DNA of 64,000 nucleotides. Origin: Paraburkholderia sp. LEh10 (GTDB taxonomy: Bacteria; Pseudomonadota; Gammaproteobacteria; Burkholderiales; Burkholderiaceae). This document shows positions 62,092 through 64,000 of the stretch, in pieces; position 1 is the first letter of the stretch, and each line of letters begins with the position of its first letter. The position numbers were made by a program, and so were the translations under genes. The DNA lies in NCBI RefSeq assembly GCF_017814945.1, contig NZ_JAGIPX010000010.1, forward strand, positions 62,128 to 126,127. The letters are read 5' to 3'. The notes beneath the pieces are model-generated. The model saw nothing but the letters and a program-made list of their open reading frames with translations. It was not told where the DNA came from and did not search any database.

Positions 62092-64000
62092 GTGGACGTC
62101 GGCACGTGGCTGCGCAGCCTCGGAATGGACCAGTACGAACGGGTGTTTCGCGAGAACGCCGTTGACGGGGATGTTCTGCGCACGCTGACCGCGGACGATC
62201 TGAAGGATCTCGGCATCACGTCGGTCGGTCATCGCCGCAAACTGCTCGACGCGCTGGCCGCGCTGCGGGCGCGAGCCGAGCCCGGACAAGCCGCCATTGG
62301 CGAGAGCGAGATGAAGGGTGAACGGCGGCAGGTCGCCGTGCTCTTTGCCGATCTGTGTGGCTTCACGAAAATGAGCCAGCGCGCCGATCCCGAGGAAGTG
62401 CTCGCGGTACTCGATCGATACTTCGACCAGGTCGATCGCATTGTCGAGCAGCATGGCGGGCATATCGACAAGCATGTCGGTGACTGCGTGATGGCGGTTT
62501 TCGGCGCGCCTCTTTCGCACGGCAACGATGTCGAACGTGCCGTGCGGGCAGCGCTGGCGATCAGCGAAGCAATGCCCGGCCTGTCCCGGACCCTCGCATG
62601 CTCGCTCTCTGTCCATATCGGCATTGCCGGGGGCCAGGTTGTGGCAAGCGGCACCGGTAGTGCGACGCACAGGGAGTACACCGTAACGGGGGAGACGGTC
62701 AACCTCGCCTCGCGTCTCACCGACGCGGCCGGACCGGACGAGATCCTGATATCGGAAGCCGTGTGGCAAGCCCTCGCTGACCGTATCGAGCGCGTGGAAC
62801 GGGATGCCCTTGTCGTCAAGGGATTCGCGGATGTTGTTCCCGTATCGCGTCTCGTCGGTTTCCGGCGCACGGTGCCGGGTCGACCGTTCGTTGGTCGCTG
62901 CGACGAACTTCGCCAGTTTCGAGCCGTGCTCGAAGCATGCCGCGAAAGCGGGTGCGGGCGCATCGTCCATGTACGCGGTGAGGCAGGCATCGGCAAGACC
63001 CGCCTTGTCGAGGAGTTTCAACGCGAGGCGCGAACGCTGGGGTACGCGTGTCACAGCGGCCTCGTGCTCGACTTCGGCGCGAGAACCGGACGGGACGCTG
63101 TCCCGTCCGTTGTGCGCAGCCTGCTCGCGCTCGACGACGCGAGCGATGAGCGTGCCGGCACGACGGCCGTGGCACAGGCGATCACTGAAGGCCTGATCGA
63201 CGCAGGCGACGCTCCCTTCCTCTATGACATGGTCGATGTGCGACAGGCTGGCGATGACCAGACCGTCTACGATGCGATGGACAACGCGACACGCGTTCGC
63301 GGCCGACGGAAGGTCCTGAGCACGCTTGTGCAACGCGCGAGCCGCCTGCAACCTCGCTTGCTTGCCGTCGAAGATATTCACTGGTCGGACGCGCCGACGC
63401 TCTCGGACCTGGCAGGACTCGCCGCGTCGGCGGCGACGGCTCCCGTGGTGCTGGTGCTGACATCGCGCGCCCAGGGCGATCCACTCGACTCGCAATGGCA
63501 TGCAGCCGCCGACGCGCCGTGTTCGGTCTTCGACCTCGGTCCACTGAACGTCGACGAAGCGCGTCAGATGGTGAAATCGTTCGCAGGTACAGCGGCGGAT
63601 CTGGCGCAGCGTTGCATCGAACGGGCCGCGGGCAATCCGCTGTTTCTCGAGCAGTTACTCAGCAACACGGAGAAGCGTTCTGGAACGGGCGTGCCGGGCT
63701 CGGTGCAAAGTCTGGTGCAGGCACGGCTGGATCGACTCGATCCGATGGACAAGGCGCTGTTGCAGGCGGCTTCCGTGCTCGGTCAGGTCTTCGAGCAGGA
63801 GGCGGTCGTTGACCTTCTCGACGGAGCCGACGCAGCATTGGAACCCCTTGTGCTGGAGCGCCTTCTGCGGCGCCAGGGCAGCGGATTCATATTCCATCAT
63901 GCGCTCATCCGCGATGCCATCTATGACGGCGTGCTGAAAAGCCGGCGCCGTGAATTGCATCTCCGCGCCGCGCGCTGGTACCGCGAGCGTGATCCCGTCA
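62092..64000 (+). CDS. SAM-domain adenylate/guanylate cyclase with AAA-type ATPase (continues past window)
   Basis: A GTG start with AGGAGA upstream opens a frame of at least 636 codons running off the right edge. Residues 1-62 are a SAM domain (WLRSLGMDQYERVFRENAV). About 78-250 is a class III cyclase: VAVLFADLCGFTKMSQRADP with the first metal Asp, HVGDCVMAVFGAP with the second, and EYTVTGETVNLASRL with the catalytic Asn and Arg. From about 262 an ATPase follows (GRPFVGRCDELRQF, Walker A GEAGIGKTRL, Walker B LLAVEDIHWSD), normally leading into TPR repeats. Makes cAMP or cGMP in response to an unknown signal. Confidence 0.9.
   Translation, partial: MDVGTWLRSLGMDQYERVFRENAVDGDVLRTLTADDLKDLGITSVGHRRKLLDALAALRARAEPGQAAIGESEMKGERRQVAVLFADLCGFTKMSQRADPEEVLAVLDRYFDQVDRIVEQHGGHIDKHVGDCVMAVFGAPLSHGNDVERAVRAALAISEAMPGLSRTLACSLSVHIGIAGGQVVASGTGSATHREYTVTGETVNLASRLTDAAGPDEILISEAVWQALADRIERVERDALVVKGFADVVPVSRLVGFRRTVPGRPFVGRCDELRQFRAVLEACRESGCGRIVHVRGEAGIGKTRLVEEFQREARTLGYACHSGLVLDFGARTGRDAVPSVVRSLLALDDASDERAGTTAVAQAITEGLIDAGDAPFLYDMVDVRQAGDDQTVYDAMDNATRVRGRRKVLSTLVQRASRLQPRLLAVEDIHWSDAPTLSDLAGLAASAATAPVVLVLTSRAQGDPLDSQWHAAADAPCSVFDLGPLNVDEARQMVKSFAGTAADLAQRCIERAAGNPLFLEQLLSNTEKRSGTGVPGSVQSLVQARLDRLDPMDKALLQAASVLGQVFEQEAVVDLLDGADAALEPLVLERLLRRQGSGFIFHHALIRDAIYDGVLKSRRRELHLRAARWYRERDPV

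Noticed and set aside
61948-63501. 517-codon open frame on the minus strand
   Set aside because: Antisense shadow of the SAM-cyclase-ATPase gene; the plus strand has clear domains and a ribosome binding site, while this frame is low-complexity Arg/His/Ala.
1-64000. tRNA or rRNA genes
   Set aside because: No cloverleaf with the GGTTCGA-type T-loop or ribosomal core sequence was recognised on either strand by eye; a dedicated scan could still find one.

Overview
The window is GC-rich beta-proteobacterial DNA. Gene content and protein style point to Burkholderiaceae, most likely Paraburkholderia or Caballeronia, although no marker in the window fixes the genus. Supporting signs are many LysR/AraC/ECF regulators, FAD oxidoreductases, a NagE-type PTS with a multiphosphoryl-transfer fusion protein, a glutamate/aspartate-type ABC importer, and small exported proteins of types common in this family. 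It reads as accessory or secondary-replicon DNA: short transcription units, many regulators, much gene debris, and no rRNA, tRNA or core ribosomal operon that I can see.

Left part (0-17 kb): the end of an IS630-type transposase with its DUF6429 partner, an SRPBCC protein, a cysteine-synthase-like enzyme, an exported DUF2059-like protein, a fucosyltransferase-like protein, an SDR/GST debris patch, a secreted animal-type heme peroxidase, an SDR-DUF427-SDR operon with a divergent LysR regulator, a membrane protein of unknown function, a YbdK-type ligase, an HU protein and a glyoxalase-fold protein. Middle-left (18-28 kb): a LuxR regulator fused to a cyclic-nucleotide-binding domain; a hemopexin-repeat/lysozyme-like gene with a frameshift; an AraC-type regulator with a receiver-like N-terminus; an orphan endolysin-holin pair; a MobA-like hydroxylase with MarR; and a YCII-ECF42 sigma pair.

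Middle (28-42 kb): a sugar porter, small exported proteins and two decayed genes, then a three-gene operon predicted to form a soluble NADH-linked fumarate-reductase-like complex (Fe-S subunit, FrdA-like flavoprotein without the covalent-FAD histidine, NuoF-like subunit). It faces a truncated dicarboxylate transporter. Next is the GlcNAc PTS, made of NagE with two EIIB domains (the second lacking its cysteine) and a fusion protein with two complete EIIA domains ahead of HPr and EI.

Right part (42-64 kb): a tandem glycine riboswitch in front of a DadA-like FAD oxidase; a LysR regulator divergent from a run of ureohydrolase (GbuA-like), aldehyde dehydrogenase, NCS1 permease and GMC alcohol dehydrogenase, which could form a guanidino-compound catabolic route; a polar amino-acid ABC importer; a bacterial phytochelatin-synthase-like protein; an MFS gene broken by a small internal inversion; and a SigF/NrsF stress locus with two divergent promoters of identical architecture (GTAACC, 16-base spacer, CGAAT). 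These promoters would drive the sigma operon one way and cytochrome b561, molybdenum oxidoreductase and MXKDX-protein genes the other way. The window ends inside a large SAM-cyclase-ATPase gene.
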